A stretch of DNA of 64,000 bases from Inia geoffrensis (GCA_036417435.1 CM070917.1:59866436-59930435); one strand, 5' to 3'; shown: positions 12,974-25,344, numbered from the stretch's first letter. Program-made: numbers and translations. Notes: generated from the sequence alone by a model not told the origin.

Positions 12974-13099
12974 CTTTTCTTTTTTTTTTTGGCCATGCCG
13001 CGCAGCTTGCAGAATCTTTAGTTCCCCAACCAGGGATCGAACCCAGGCCCCCGGCAGTGAGAGCAACGAGTCTTAACCACTGGACCGCCAGGGAAGTCT
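12974..13099 (-). mobile_element. short old-type CHR SINE
   Basis: Minus orientation: TTTTGGCCATGCCGCGCAGC to ACTGGACCGCCAGGGAAGTC. TCCCCTCACC repeats on both sides. Confidence 0.88.
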
Positions 13100-16000
13100 C
13101 ATCCCCTCACCATTTCAAACACCACAAAAGGGAAGACAGATGCAGGAAGCAGCACTCTCTTTTAAACGGTACAAAGTACGACATATGGGTAGTGTCCCCA
13201 CTGCAGTGCTCCCCAGGGGTTCTCACAAACAGCCCAGGGCCAGTGTCACCATTCAGGCGGCTGACCCCTAAGATTGTGTGTTTGGGGCGTTGGCCTGGCA
13301 ACCTGGCCAAATCCACGACTGGCCTTATTTCTGAGATATTCTCCCCATTTAAGGAGTGAGGCCTCGTCCTGTGGTCACACGCAGGGGACGTCAGCTGGGG
13401 CACAGGCTGATAGCCGAGATCGGCACACACTTCGCCACCTGGTGTCTACGTGTCCCGGGAGCTTCGCAGAGTCCAGTGTCCAGCGTTCCCATGTTCCCAG
13501 CTGTGCCTCGCCCTCGAGGGGAGTCCTCTTTGTAGTTAATGCTCCATCTGCCTCCTGCACTAATCATGGTCCCTCATTGGCCCCTTGAAAGCCTCCAACC
13601 CTTGGAGCATCCTTTGGAGGACCTCTCATGCCCTCCCTCGACACATCATTACCTGTGTCCATCTTGCCCCTGTGAGATTGCCCTGAGGTCAAGCAGGGCA
13701 AGCTGGTGTGGACTTGAAGACCCTCTGGCAGAGGGATTCTGGAGAGACCCCAAAGGGCATGGGCTGAAGCAAGGGTTTCCAGTGTGTGTTCCTGGGCAGA
13801 GATGGCAGAGAATTCTGGGGCTCAGGACTAGGTGCACATTGAGTTGGGGAATAACTGATCCAGAACTAAGGGTAGAAAGGTCAGGAAAGCAAAATGGCAG
13901 ATCTAGGGTCAATATTAGTATTCTCTTGAGTCAGAATGTTCCAGAAATCAAGTGGGCTGGCTGCCTGGCCCAGCAGCAGGCTCCCCGTGGGGGGTCACTC
14001 CAGGAGGGACTGACTCCTCCTGGGAATACAGATAACTGCCTGCTAGGATGCTGTGGATCGCAAGGACACAAAAAAACCAAGTTCCACCCAGCTTAGACCC
14101 CGAGGGGCAGTGATTGGCTCACGTACCTGAGTCATCCAAGGTCCCGGGAAGGGGCCTCCACCAGAGGGGCAGCTGTGAAAGGGTCCATGCTTCCTGGGAA
14201 CCCGCTCTGTCCTCCCAGGCTCTCCTGCATGGTGGAAAGATGCCTTGAAGCAGCCCCAGGGCCTGTGCCTCTAGGTCCAAATCCAACAGAAAATGAACAC
14301 GTTTAGCTACTGCCAGCTAAAGCAGAAATCTGGGATTTACATCTTATGGGGCCCATCTGCCCTGAGTTGGGATCTATGTCCTGAATTACTGTGACCAAGG
14401 GACTGAGATATTATTAAACTGGCTTAAACCAATCAAGGCTCACCCCTGTGGGTAGAGCTGAGTCAGTGGGGAAAGTGGATGGTGGGGAGGAAAGCAACAA
14501 ATGTCCACTCTAAGAGGGGGTTGGGTGGATCCTAAAACTTCTATGATTATAAACACCCAGTGGACACATGTAGTGGCACAGGGTGTCCATATGATAGATG
14601 TTTAATAAATGATTGTTGAGCGAATAAAATGAAAGAAAGGAAGGATGGGAGGAAGGGAAGGAAGGAAGGAAGGGCAGATTAAGAGTAGAGGGTCCCAGTG
14701 ACAAGGAGAGAGTTCCTTCTGAGCAGCAACTGAAGCCTGCTCTTCCCCGGGAGGAAGCCAAGCCAAAGGTGGAGAATGAAGCAGGAGGGTGAGACCCACA
14801 GGAGGCGATTGCTCGGACCACCAACCAATGGTATGGGGCCTAAGTGGAGAGGGCAGAAGTGACCTGAGATGAGGTGGGCTGACCAGGAATGATCTTGGGA
14901 GCTGTGGCCCCGACACTCCTTTAAAGTCCGTCTCGGCCAACTTGGCAAACCCGGAGATGAATTCTCAAATCAGAGAAGGGTGGGGCAGGTGTGAGGGACA
15001 CAGCTGGACCAGGCTGCTGTGGGTGGGAGGCCAGGTGGAAGGGACTGGCCCCCACTCCCTCCTACCCAGTGACCTCAAGCCCTCCTCGGCTGGTCTGTAA
15101 CAGGCGAGTACCCACGGCACCTGGGGAGGCCTCGGGGGCTCCGGGTAGACCTCGGAGAGCCTCCAGCTCTGGCTGCTTTCCTGGCCAGGACACCGCCTGT
15201 TCCCAGAATACTGCCTGCCCCAAAGGCCATTCACCCTGGCTGGTCAGGCTGGGCCAAGGGCAGGGGCCCAGCCCAGGAACCAGGGGTGAAGAATGAAAGG
15301 TGCCAGCTGGAAGGTCCCGCGTGCCCACTTGGGCTGCCGGATGCGGATGCTGTAGGTGCTCAGACATGCAGGTCTGGAGGCGAGTGGACAGTATGAGGGG
15401 AGCCGGACACAGGCTTCCGCTTGGAAGCATGAGAATTTCTCTTTCCAAATGGTGCAGCGCTTAGCCTAAGGCGCCAGACGTTGGCCTCGGGGCTCCCACC
15501 AGAGTGAAGAGGGGGGTGCTGGGGAGGCCCAGAAAGCTTAAGAGATGGTGGAGGCCGAGATCCCTGCTAAAAACCCAGGGTGAACGGGTGTGGGCTCAGA
15601 GATGGCACCACTGCAACTGGGGGACCCAGAGGTCTTCCGCCTTCAGCCACGGTTTAGGGGGAGCAACTGACCCGGATGCCGAGTGAGTGTGAGGCAGAGA
15701 AAGAAGGGCTGCCCCTTGGGGAGGGGAGGTCCTGCGGCTTGGGGAGGGCCACCTCTGCCGTTCTTTGCACAGTTTTCATATGGAGGTGGCTCCTTGTCTG
15801 CTGCACCCGATGACGCTGGGATGGGGCAGTGACAGAGACAGGAGAGCTGGCCCAGCTGCCACATGTGCAGGGTCCAGTGTAGAGCAAAAATGCAGGGCCC
15901 TGGGGTCAGAAAGTATTGAGAATTTCAAAATGGTGACAGCAGATCATTAAGCCCGGCACAGGGTCCTTCAGGGCACACCCAGAGGAAAGAAGAGGAGAAA

Positions 16001-16300
16001 AGTCCATGGTGGGGGAGCCAGGACATTACAACAAGCACCTTAGGGGCACACAGCATACATACCAAGGCCCTGAGGCCACATGCCAAGGGTCCTAACAAGA
16101 GCCCTGGAGTCTGCCTCCCTTTCCATCTCATGTCTCAGGTAAGCCTCTAAATAATGCCCCTCCCACCCCACATAGCTGTCATTAGTTCCATCATACAGAG
16201 GAGGAAGTGAGGCTAGGAGGTGAAGAGACTCAGGGGCATGCAACAAAGGGCTGTCTCAGGCCTGTGCTCCCCTCCCCAGAATTTTGGGGCCCAAGCCCTG
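13100..16300. other. intergenic, no gene seen
   Basis: Unique and old-repeat sequence. A GGAA-rich tract lies at about 14,630-14,675. No exon or clear promoter is visible. Confidence 0.5.
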
Positions 16301-16315
16301 ACTCCCCCTCCCTGG

Positions 16316-16440
16316 GTTCATATCCCAGTGCTGGCCTTACCACAGCTCTGGCAAGTTATTCAGGCTCTCTGGGCCTCAGTTTCTTCATCTGTAAAATGGA
16401 TCTTGTATTAATAGCCCCTACCCTCCATAGGGTTATTTCT
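16316..16440 (+). repeat. MIR SINE relic
   Basis: TCAGTTTCTTCATCTGTAAA after a tRNA-like head is typical MIR core and tail. Confidence 0.7.
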
Positions 16441-16656
16441 CATAATATACACAGAATGCTCAGCAACAGCAGTGGGCATAGCAAAGGCCCCCAGTACGTG
16501 TCCTCCATTGGACCCACTGTGGTTCTTATCTGCTGAACTTCCTCCCTGGTGCCAGCTCCCACAATACCCCCCAGGTTCTAAGTAAGTCTCAGCCACCATC
16601 GAGTAAAGAGACTTCCACCTGCAGGAAGCCAGACCACTGCCCATTGCCCAGGTAGG

Positions 16657-16658
16657 AC

Positions 16659-16705
<47 letters not shown>
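16657..16705 (+). repeat. (CA)n microsatellite
   Basis: An almost perfect CA repeat of about 48 bp. Confidence 0.95.
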
Positions 16706-16707
<2 letters not shown>

Positions 16708-18024
16708 TCTCCTGCACACAGTCACCCCCTTTAGCCCACCGTTCTCACTGCGGCTGTGCCGGGCGGGTGGCTGCACCCAGTGGCTTTGGTGGAGCACAAA
16801 GCTGGGCCGAGAAGGTCTCCCTCTAGCGGCCCCAGAAACAGCAGCTGCTCGCTTGGGCCTGACACCAGACCGTCAGCAGTAGGCAGCAGAAAATGTGCTC
16901 TGACCCCAGGCTGAAGCGGAATCCCGAGGGGCCCCAGCTCCCTCCCACCGCCCAGTCCGGCAGGGACACCTGCCTTCGGTGCACATTCATCTGCGCAGTG
17001 GGAACCCAGCACTTGCCAGAAGCAGCCCCAGCCGGAGGCTCGAATCTCAGAGCAGAACGACGAGGTCGGAGACCTCCAGAAAGTCCCAGGCTGTGGGGAG
17101 CAGAACAGGTCACTGGCAGGTGCTGAGTGCCACATGCCAGGCTCACACCAGATCCAGAGCATCAGAGGGATGAGCACGGCGGGGAAGGCGCCCCACAGCT
17201 CCTGACATCCCACAAAAGGAGAGAAGAAGGGAGGGAAAAGCACTGCAGCCCCTGGAGGAAAGAAGCTGAGGAATATTCGGCACTCTAGGCAGTTGGGCTT
17301 TGCCAAAACGTAAGGAAGCTGGGGGTGCAGGAGGAGAGCGGGCGGGAGGGGTGAGTTGACACCACGCGGAGTGGGCATAACACGGACTAATGAAAGAAAA
17401 CGAGTGAATGGCGGGCTTTGCCATCCTTGTATCACACGAGTGCCTCGGCCACCCCTGACAATAGATTCCAAGGCACCTTTCCCCAACCTGCTGATTCGGA
17501 CTCAGCAGGAAAGAAGCGGAGAACCCCTATGTTGACAAGCAGCGCAGGTAATTCTGAGATCAAGTTTGGAAATCACTAGGGTTCTCTGTGGCACCGTCAA
17601 ATTGCCTGCGAAGGCCCCAGGCCTGTGATTCTGAGCTGGGGGGTCTGGGGTGAGCCCCGGAAGCTGCCTGTGTAACAAACACCCCAGATTCTAGGGCAGG
17701 AGGTGCGGCTGCACTCTGGGGACTCAGGAGGGACCCCAGGGCTAACGGTTTAGGAGGGAACTAACCCAGGCTCTGGTGACCTCAGCCACTCCCACACTCG
17801 CTGGGCCTCTGGTCCCACTCGGGAGAGGAGGCACCCTGTCCCCAGCTTGCTCCAAAGGTGCTGATGAACACAGACCAGGCTGGGGACCTGCACCTCCTGC
17901 CTTTACCACGGAATAGCCACGTGTCCAGACAGCCTTCCTCGCCTCTGAGACCCTACTTCTGCACAGCCAGATGGGACCGTAAAAGCCCGTGTGCTCTTAT
18001 GAAGCTTCCTTTTTTCTTCTTTTA
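16706..18024. other. intergenic, no gene seen
   Basis: Includes a possible MER5-type relic at about 17,590-17,700 (AGGCCTGTGATTCTGAGCTG). No gene is supported. Confidence 0.45.
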
Positions 18025-18038
18025 AAAAAATTGTGGTA

Positions 18039-18256
18039 AGGGCTTCCCTGGTGGCGCAGTGGTTGGGAGTCCGCCTGCCGATGTAGGGGACGCGGGTTCG
18101 TGCCCCGGTCCAGGAAGATCCCACATGCCGCGGAGCGGCTGGGCCCGTGAGCCATGGCCGCTGAGCCTGCGCGTCTGGAGCCTGTGCTCCGCAACGGGAG
18201 AGGCCGCAGCAGTGAGGGGCCCGCGTACCGCAAAAAAAGAAAGAAAGAAAGAAAGA
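18039..18256 (+). mobile_element. short CHR SINE
   Basis: Full length with a GAAA-rich tail. AAAATTGTGGTAA flanks it at 18025 and about 18256. It sits in an old L1. Confidence 0.93.
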
Positions 18257-18735
18257 AAATTGTGGTAAAACACACATACCATAAAAGTTGCCATTTTAAC
18301 CATTTTTTAAGCGTTTTAACTCAGTAGCATTAAGTGCGTTCGCATTGTTGTGTAACCATCACCACCACCCATTTCCAGAACTTCTGCCAATTTCCCACAT
18401 GAAATCTCTATCCCCATTTAACACTAACCCTCCATTCCCCCCTCCCTCAGCCCCTGGTACCCACCATTTTACTTTCTGTCACTGTGAATTTGACTGCTTT
18501 CGATGCCTCATATAAATGGAGTCGTACAGCACTTGCCCTTCTGTGATCGGTTGATTTCACTGAGCACAGTGCCCTCAAGGTGCATCCGTGTCGCAGACTG
18601 TGTCAGAATTTCCATCCTTTTCAAAGCCGAATAATATTCCACTGTGTGGATGGACCACATGGTCCCCAGGGTCATCTCCTACTTGATTCCATCCATGGGG
18701 CTGCTGCTTCTCAACTTACCCATCTTACCTCCCAA
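18257..18735 (-). mobile_element. old L1 3' end fragment
   Basis: Reverse-oriented L1 3' sequence (AACCATCACCACCACCCATT, then CGAATAATATTCCACTGTGT), interrupted at its left by the SINE at 18,039. Confidence 0.75.
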
Positions 18736-18739
18736 TTGG

Positions 18740-18772
18740 CAATAATAATAATAATAATTAATAATAATAATG
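18740..18772 (+). repeat. (AAT)n repeat
   Basis: An AATAAT run with one interruption. Confidence 0.85.
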
Positions 18773-18799
18773 TTACTTAAATGGACCCCCCCCCCCAAA

Positions 18800-19390
18800 A
18801 TATGTCCACCAAGGAGCTATGAATGTGATCTCATTTGGAAAAAGGGTCTTTGAGGATACAATTAAGTTAAGGATCTGAATGAGGTCATCTGGATTAGGGT
18901 ACACCCTAAATCCAATGACAAGCGTCCTGAGAGGAGGGACAAGATGGCCGAGTAGAAGGACCTTGAGCCCACCTCCTCTCCCGAGCACACCAAAATCACA
19001 AATAACTGCTGAACAATCAACAGCAAAAAAGACTGGAACCTACCAAAGACAATATTCTACATCCAAAGACATAAAGAAGAAACCACAATGACAAGTATCC
19101 TTATAAGAGACAGGAGACAGATGCAGAGGCACAGAGGGACATGAGACCACAGAGGCAGAGATGCGAGGGGCGTGGCCACGAGCTAAGCAACGCCGGTGAC
19201 ACCAGGAGCTGGAAGAGATGAAGAAGGATATGCTCCCCTTGAGCCCTCGGAGGGAGCAAGGCCCTCCTGACACCTCGACGTCACACTTCTGGCCTCCAAA
19301 ACCAGGCCGAATCGATTTCCATTGATAAAAGTCACCCGATTTGTGGTAGTTTGTTCTGGCAGCCCCAGGAATCCAACACAGGGATCATAC
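18800..19390 (+). repeat. ancient retroelement-derived repeat, interrupted
   Basis: GATCTCATTTGGAAAAAGGG through ACTTCTGGCCTCCAAAACCA is a common old mammalian interspersed repeat. A related copy in the opposite orientation occupies about 25,345-25,690. It is split at 18,928-19,086 by an L1 5' UTR piece. I do not name the family. Confidence 0.6.
18928..19086 (+). mobile_element. L1 5' UTR fragment inserted alone
   Basis: GGGACAAGATGGCCGAGTAG, then CCAAAATCACAAATAACTGC, matches the 5' end of artiodactyl L1. AATGACAAGCGTCC (18914-18927) and AATGACAAGTATCC (19087-19100) form a 14-bp target-site duplication in the host repeat. The piece has no ORFs and no 3' UTR. Confidence 0.75.
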
Positions 19391-19599
19391 AAACGGAGGC
19401 CACTGCATACCCTGGTGACCAGCCCTTCTAAGTCAGTGTTTTTGGTCCCATTTCACAGGCCATGGAGGCTCTTCAGGCTGCCTGCAAAGGAGTTGCTGCA
19501 TCCTTTTGAAGTCTGCCCAGGGGTCCCTGACTGCTAGGCTGGGCTCCGTCGAATCAGGGGAGACACAGAGAGACCACTTTTTCTGAGAAGGATGTTTTA

Positions 19600-20085
19600 T
19601 GCGTTTTACAGGCATTCTTTTATTATGTTTATTATTTACGGCCAGTTTTGGGGACATAAAATGGCAGCTGTATTGTTGGGAGTAAATTTTATTTCCATGG
19701 CTTTAAAACACAAATGAACAGTAACCCCATTAGTAGCTGAATATTGTCATAATTCTGTAGAATATAAATTTTACTGCAATAATAATTGTAAAATACCAAG
19801 AACCCACTGCAGCAAAATTTGGGGGAATAAATGTTATTGTTGGGCCTCAAATACTAACCAATAATTCCATTCTGGCTGCAAAGGAACCTCATACTGGTGA
19901 GCATAAAATGTTCTGGGTAGGTAACTATAAAGCACCAACACTGAGGGAATATTTAAAAACTGCAGTGGTGTGACTGGGAATCTATTTTATGCCTCTGACA
20001 CAAATACAACAAATGATTCCCTTTGCAGTCAAATTTTCAATCATTCTGCTGACAAGAATTTTTTTACTGCTGCTATTGTGAAGCT
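19600..20085. promoter_or_regulatory. AT-rich unique block, possible conserved noncoding element
   Basis: Nearly 500 bp of AT-rich sequence free of recognisable repeats, with several TAAT/ATTA cores and no coding potential, in a repeat-dense neighbourhood. Regulatory function is inference only. Confidence 0.3.
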
Positions 20086-20179
20086 ATAAAAGGCAAAAAG
20101 AAGTCATTTCAGCTCCAGGAAAGGTGGAATGATAAAAATGCAGCTTCCATGCAAGAAATCTCATGGGGTAGATGGGACT

Positions 20180-20586
20180 ATGGTTGCCAGATAAAAGACA
20201 AGATGCTTGGTGCTTCCCTGGTGACGCAGTGGTTGAGAGCCTGCCTGCCAATGAACACGGTTTCATGCCCCGGTCCGGTCCGGGAAGATCCCACATGCCG
20301 CGGAGCGGCTGGGCCTGTGAACCATGGACGCTGAGCCTGCGCGTCCGGAGCCTGTGCTCCGCAACGGGAGAGGCCACAGCAGTGAGAGGCCCGCGTACCG
20401 CAAAAAACCCCACAAGATGCTCAGTTAAATGTGATTTTCAGATAAACAATGAATAACTGTTAGTATATCCCACATATTGTGTGGGATACACTTATCCTAC
20501 AAAATGTCTGTTGTTTATCTGAAATTCAAATTTAACTAGGCACCTGGTCTCCTGTTGTTTCATTTTACTAAATTTGGCAACTTTTG
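20180..20586. mobile_element. palindromic MITE-like DNA element interrupted by a SINE
   Basis: The left arm GGTTGCCAGATAAAA ... AGATAAACAATGAATAA and right arm TTGTTTATCTGAAATTCAAA ... ATTTGGCAAC are imperfect inverted repeats centred near 20,478. A SINE occupies 20,208-20,406. Without it the element is about 205 bp. Confidence 0.7.
20208..20406 (+). mobile_element. short CHR SINE
   Basis: Slightly shortened head (GAACACGGTTTCATGCCCCG). ACAAGATGCT occurs on both sides. Confidence 0.9.
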
Positions 20587-20589
20587 GTG

Positions 20590-23360
20590 AGACTAAAGAA
20601 CAATGATGAATGAACCTCCACTCCCCAATAAGTGAATTCTTAACGTGCAGAAATGCTGGGATGCCAGGGAACATTCACAGGTGCAAGTGCTCAGAGGTGG
20701 CCAAGTGGGTGCTCTTGGTCTCAGTGGGCTTTAAACACACTGGAATCCTTACTTCCTGGCAGTGAGTAGGGCTCCAGCTAGAGCACCAGCTCACCAGGCA
20801 GGCGCTTCTGTCTGCTGTGCTGTCCCAGCCCCTAGAATAGCACCTGGCACATAACAGGCACCAAGCAGATGGTTCCAGAAGAGATGAAGGAAGGAAGGAC
20901 AGAGGGAACAGCCTGCTTCGCACTAGCCATCTCTGGGCATTGTTCTTCATCGCGAAGGCGGAACCACCACTTGCCGGCCCATCACCTGCTGGTGCTGTGT
21001 CCCTCTGTCTGCTCCTTGTCTCCCCACTGGCATTAAATCCTCTGAAAGCCGCCACTGCACCTCCCTCCTCACAGCCCCGGCCCCGCCCGCCCGGAGACCG
21101 TGCACACTGTAGGTGCCCCTGCATCTCTGCTGCCACAGCTGCTGGTGGGGACAGGCCAGCAGCTGCAGGCACCAGCTTGAGTGGCTCTTCTCACCCGGAG
21201 TGGGGTCCCTGGTGGAGGCGGGGCCCCCTCCTCATGTGCTTTGCATAAACACTACCCTTGGTGGGAGTTTAAAGGTCTCTCTCCACCACTGCTGGAGCTT
21301 GAAGTCTGGTGCAGTCAGAGAAAGGGCCTTTTGTGCATCCCTAGGCGGGACGGGGCAGGGGGGCGGGTGGGCACTGCGGCCAAGGTGAGGGGCCTCAGGG
21401 CAACCTGCTCCCTGGGGCTGGGCAAGGCTTGCCATGCCAGCCAGAGGGCAGAGGGCCAATGCAGGGCCCTGGAGAACTGGGAGAGTCCAGACGCCCACCC
21501 CTGCTCATGCTGGGCCTGGGAAGGTGGGCACAAAGGAGACTGGCCCCGGCACCCCACGGGGCTGGCCCCTGAAGCACAGAGGGCAGATGTCCTCCCTGGG
21601 GGTTCCTAGGGGACCGACTCCACCCCCAGAGCTGGCCCCTCTCCCAGAGGCCAGGTCACAGGGTGAAGTTTCTGGCCACAGAGAGGGCGGGGATGGAGGC
21701 TGTGTCCCCAGATGCTGCGCCTTCCTTCCTCTTTCTGGGAAAGGAGAGGCCGCCCTGCCCTGTAGGCCCTGGGAACCTGCCCAAAAGTCTCCCCCAAGGC
21801 CACTCCCGGCTCCCTGCACCTGAGTGGCGGGGAAGGGGCATGGAGTGGGCAGGGGCAAGCAGCACCCACCTCTAAGGGTGAGCCCCAGATCCCAGGGAGC
21901 ACAGATGAGGGAGGGGGGACGGGAGGGAGTGTCAGCACAGCGGGCAGCACTGCAACCTCTGCCACGTCCCCTCTGCCACGCCCCCGCAGAGTGGCGGTGA
22001 GAGGCCAGGTCTCCCAGGGGAGGGTCACAGGGAACTCGGGTGAAGGGCCCTGTCCACCAGCCTGGGAGATGACTTCTCCCTTCCATGCCCAGCAGACCCT
22101 TGGACGGAGGCCTCCCAAGGGCCACCTGCCCCCTCAGGGCAGGCAGGGAGCAGCATTCATGGAACTGGGCCGCGTGGGGCTGCAGGCTGGAAGGCGCTCA
22201 CTTCAGGCCTGGCTGGGACGGCATCTGGGCTGGTGGTGAGGCTGGGAAAGGGGGGCAGGGGGCCCCCCCGCCCCCTCAGCAGGTTGTGCCAAGCCGGGCA
22301 GGACGCCTCGCTGGCCCCTGCTCCTCTTCCCAGCTGTCACGAGAATGGTCCTGCTGTACCTGTCATCTTCCAGGGAGGGGTTGGCCTGGGATTCAAGCCC
22401 AAGAGGAGGGGGAGGAGAGGAGCTCGGCTGTGAGGGGAGCAGTGGGGCGACGGGCGAGGGGAGGGGGCGGCCCTGGGCGGGCAGAAGCTGGTGCCCTACC
22501 CGGCGTTCTGTCATTACCGGAATCGAGGAGGGCCTCCTGGGGTCTCAGCAGAGCTGCCTGCTGGGAAGTCCCTTCCTCAGAGGCCCCTCCACCCCTCCCA
22601 CAGGCCCGGCTGTGCCCACTGCCCCAGCCTGGCCCCTCTCCTGGTTCCGTTGCAGGCGATCCCCTGCGGCCCTGAGGCTCGGGGTGGGCATCCACGCCAG
22701 CTGGCTCTGCCCCTCTCGAAGGAGGCCTCCTCCACCACCACCACTTGGTTTACAGGACACCAGGCACTGACGCCCAGGCTTCCGGGCCACGCGGGGAGCA
22801 GAAAGCCCCTGCTGAAGGGTGGGTGGGGCCGTGGGCACTGAGCAGGTGGGAGGCCCTGCCTGGCCTGCCTGCCTCTGAGCCCCCAGCAGGCAGGCTCTCC
22901 GCGTCACTTCTGCCCACGAGATCCACCCAGCAAACCCGTTCCACAAGGAGCTCGATAACAGGCCAAGGCCCTGGGGACCAGGCCAAGGAGCAGGGTTTTA
23001 ACTGAAATCTAGCAATTTATCTGAACAGTCAGCTTATTGGTGAGTAGGGGGTGGGCAGCTTCCTTCTCAACCCCGTTTCCCAGAAGGAAGGAAGTCCATA
23101 TTTTTAGATGCCACAGCAGCCCTCTGGGCAATGAGCTCCTCTTCCCAAGATGCTATCAGCCTCCAAATGCCTCATCTTGGGAGAGAAGGAAGGAGTCTCA
23201 GTGCCTTCTCTCCTCCCAGTCTCTCCTGCACCCCGGTGCTGCCCAGAACCCTGACACCAGTTCTCAAGGGCCAAGGGAGACTTGGGCCAAGGGAACAGGC
23301 AGGCCTCCCCTGGCAGTGACCTGACAACGCCCAGCTTACCCTGGCAGGGGCCCAAGGTCA
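20590..23360. other. intergenic GC-rich stretch, no gene seen
   Basis: Especially 21,000-22,950 is GC-rich and gives many overlapping open frames on both strands, none with a recognisable domain. CG dinucleotides are not dense enough to call an island. Confidence 0.5.
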
Positions 23361-23361
23361 C

Positions 23362-23555
23362 GGCGCAGGTGTAGACCTGCCTTTGAACCCTAGCTATGTG
23401 TCTCTGGGCAAGTCATCTATCCACCCTAGCCTCACCTGACACTGTGCGTCAAAGCACCCCCCCCCCCCGCCACTGGGTTGTTGGGGGGTTGAAATGGAAT
23501 GGTGCTCGGGAGTATAGAGCCTGGCTTGCTGTAAGCTCTTAGCACATGTTAGGTA
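23362..23555 (+). repeat. MIR SINE relic
   Basis: CTTTGAACCCTAGCTATGTG, then CTGGGCAAGTCATCTATCCA, is MIR-like. A C-tract lies within it at 23,456-23,468. Confidence 0.65.
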
Positions 23556-23712
23556 GACTCATGGGGCACTTGCTGCTAAACCCACCCTAACTAGTACCAG
23601 TTACAAGAAACAAACCCATCTCAAAAGAGAGCTCAAGTCAAAAGGAGATTGAACCACAAACCAAAACCACTATTAGACACTACTTCATGCCCAGTAAGAT
23701 GGCTATGATGAA

Positions 23713-23784
23713 GAAAGAATGAGAGAAAGGAAGGAAGGAAGGAAGGAAGGAAGGAAGGAAGGAAGGAAGGAAGGAAGGAAGGAA

Positions 23785-23826
<42 letters not shown>

Positions 23827-23862
23827 AAAGAGATAAGGAAGGAAGAAAGAAAGGAAAAAACA
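23713..23862 (+). repeat. (GGAA)n/(GAAA)n polypurine microsatellite
   Basis: About 150 bp of pure purine: GGAA units, then GAAA units. Confidence 0.95.
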
Positions 23863-24085
23863 AAATTGGAACCCTTGTGCATTGCTAAAAGGAATGTAAA
23901 ATGGTGCAGCCACTGTGGAAAACAGTATGGCAGTTCCTCAAAAAAGTTAAACATAGAATTATTATATGATCCTGCAATTCCACTTCTGTGTCTACACCCC
24001 AAAGAATTGAAAGCAGCATCTCAAACAGATACTTGTGCACCCATGTTCACAGCAGCATTATTCAAAAGAGTCAAAAGGCAGAAGC

Positions 24086-24277
24086 GGGCTTCCCTGGTGG
24101 CGCAGGGGTTGAGAGTCTGCCTGCCGATGCAGGGGACATGGGTTCGTGCCCCAGTCCGGGAAGATCCCACATGCCGCGGAGCGGCTGGGCCCGTGAGCCA
24201 TGGCCGCTGAGCCTGCGCGTCCGGAGCCTGTGCTCCGCAACGGGAGAGGCCACAACAGTAAGAGGCCCGTGTAATGC

Positions 24278-24300
<23 letters not shown>
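24086..24300 (+). mobile_element. short CHR SINE
   Basis: Full length with a long A tail. AAAAGGCAGAAGC flanks it at 24073 and 24301. Confidence 0.94.
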
Positions 24301-24308
<8 letters not shown>

Positions 24309-24885
24309 GAAGCAACCCAAGTGTCCAACAATAGAAGAATGGATGAACAAAGTATGGCCCATCCACACAATGGAATATTATTCAGCCTTAAAAAGGAAGG
24401 AGATTCTGACACACACTACGACATGGGTGGGCCTTGAAAACATTATGCTACGTAAAATAAACCAGGCACAAAAGGACCAGTATTGTGTAATTTCTCCTAG
24501 ATGAGGCACCTAGAATAGTCAAATATATAGAGATAGAAAGCAGAATAGTGGTTGCAGGGACCTGGGGGAGGGGAGAATGGGGGGTTAGTGTCTAATGGGG
24601 ACAGAGTTTCAGTTTAGGACGATGAAAGTGTTCTGGAGATGGATGGTGGTGATGATTGCACAGCAATGTGAATACCCCTAATGCCACTCAACTGCACACT
24701 TAAAAATGGTTAAAATGGTAAATTTCATGTTATGCATACTTTACCTCAATTTTTAAAAAGTTTAAAAACATCTTACCAAGAAAAATTAAGCAGATCAGAC
24801 AAATATAAGAAGATACTTACAGTTACGGAATCTGGGTGATGTTCTATGGGGATCTGCTATGCCCATCTGCCTACTTTTGTTTTCT

Positions 24886-25229
24886 ATAATTTATTTATTT
24901 TATCTATTTTTGGCTGTATTGGGTCCCCGTTGGTGCGCACGGGCCTTCTCTAGTTGTGGAGAGTGTGGGCTACTCTTCGTTGCGGTGCGCATGCTTATTG
25001 TGGTGGCTTCTCTTGTTGCAGAGCACGGACTCTAGGCACGTGGGCGTCAGTAGTTGCAGCACTTGGGCTCAGTAGTTGGGGTTCGACAGCTCTAGATGTA
25101 GGCTCAGTAGTTGTGGTGCACGGGCTTAGTTGCTCCGTGGCATGTGGGATCTTCCTGGACCAGGGATCGAACCCATGTCCCCTGCATTGGCAGGCGGATT
25201 CTTAACCACTGCGCCACCAGGGAAGTCCC
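24886..25229 (-). mobile_element. long CHR-type SINE
   Basis: Minus orientation, diverged: TTTTTGGCTGTATTGGGTCC to CCACCAGGGAAGTCCCC. Confidence 0.86.
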
Positions 25230-25344
25230 CAAAACTATTTTCATAATAAAATTAAAAATAAAAAAGAGGGAATTGAGTTATCAATCCTGTCTCTTCACTC
25301 CCTTCTAGCAGAGTTATGCATCCATGTCCTTGACATTGGGCATA

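Larger units (their letters stand above)
23640..24770 (+). mobile_element. old L1 3' end, interrupted
   Basis: ACCACTATTAGACACTACTT through ATTATTCAGCCTTAAAAAGG and GGAGATGGATGGTGGTGATG to an A-rich end. A purine microsatellite and a SINE split it. Confidence 0.8.

Noticed and set aside
23713..23862. CRISPR-like regular repeats
   Set aside because: This is a simple purine microsatellite in a mammalian genome with no spacers.
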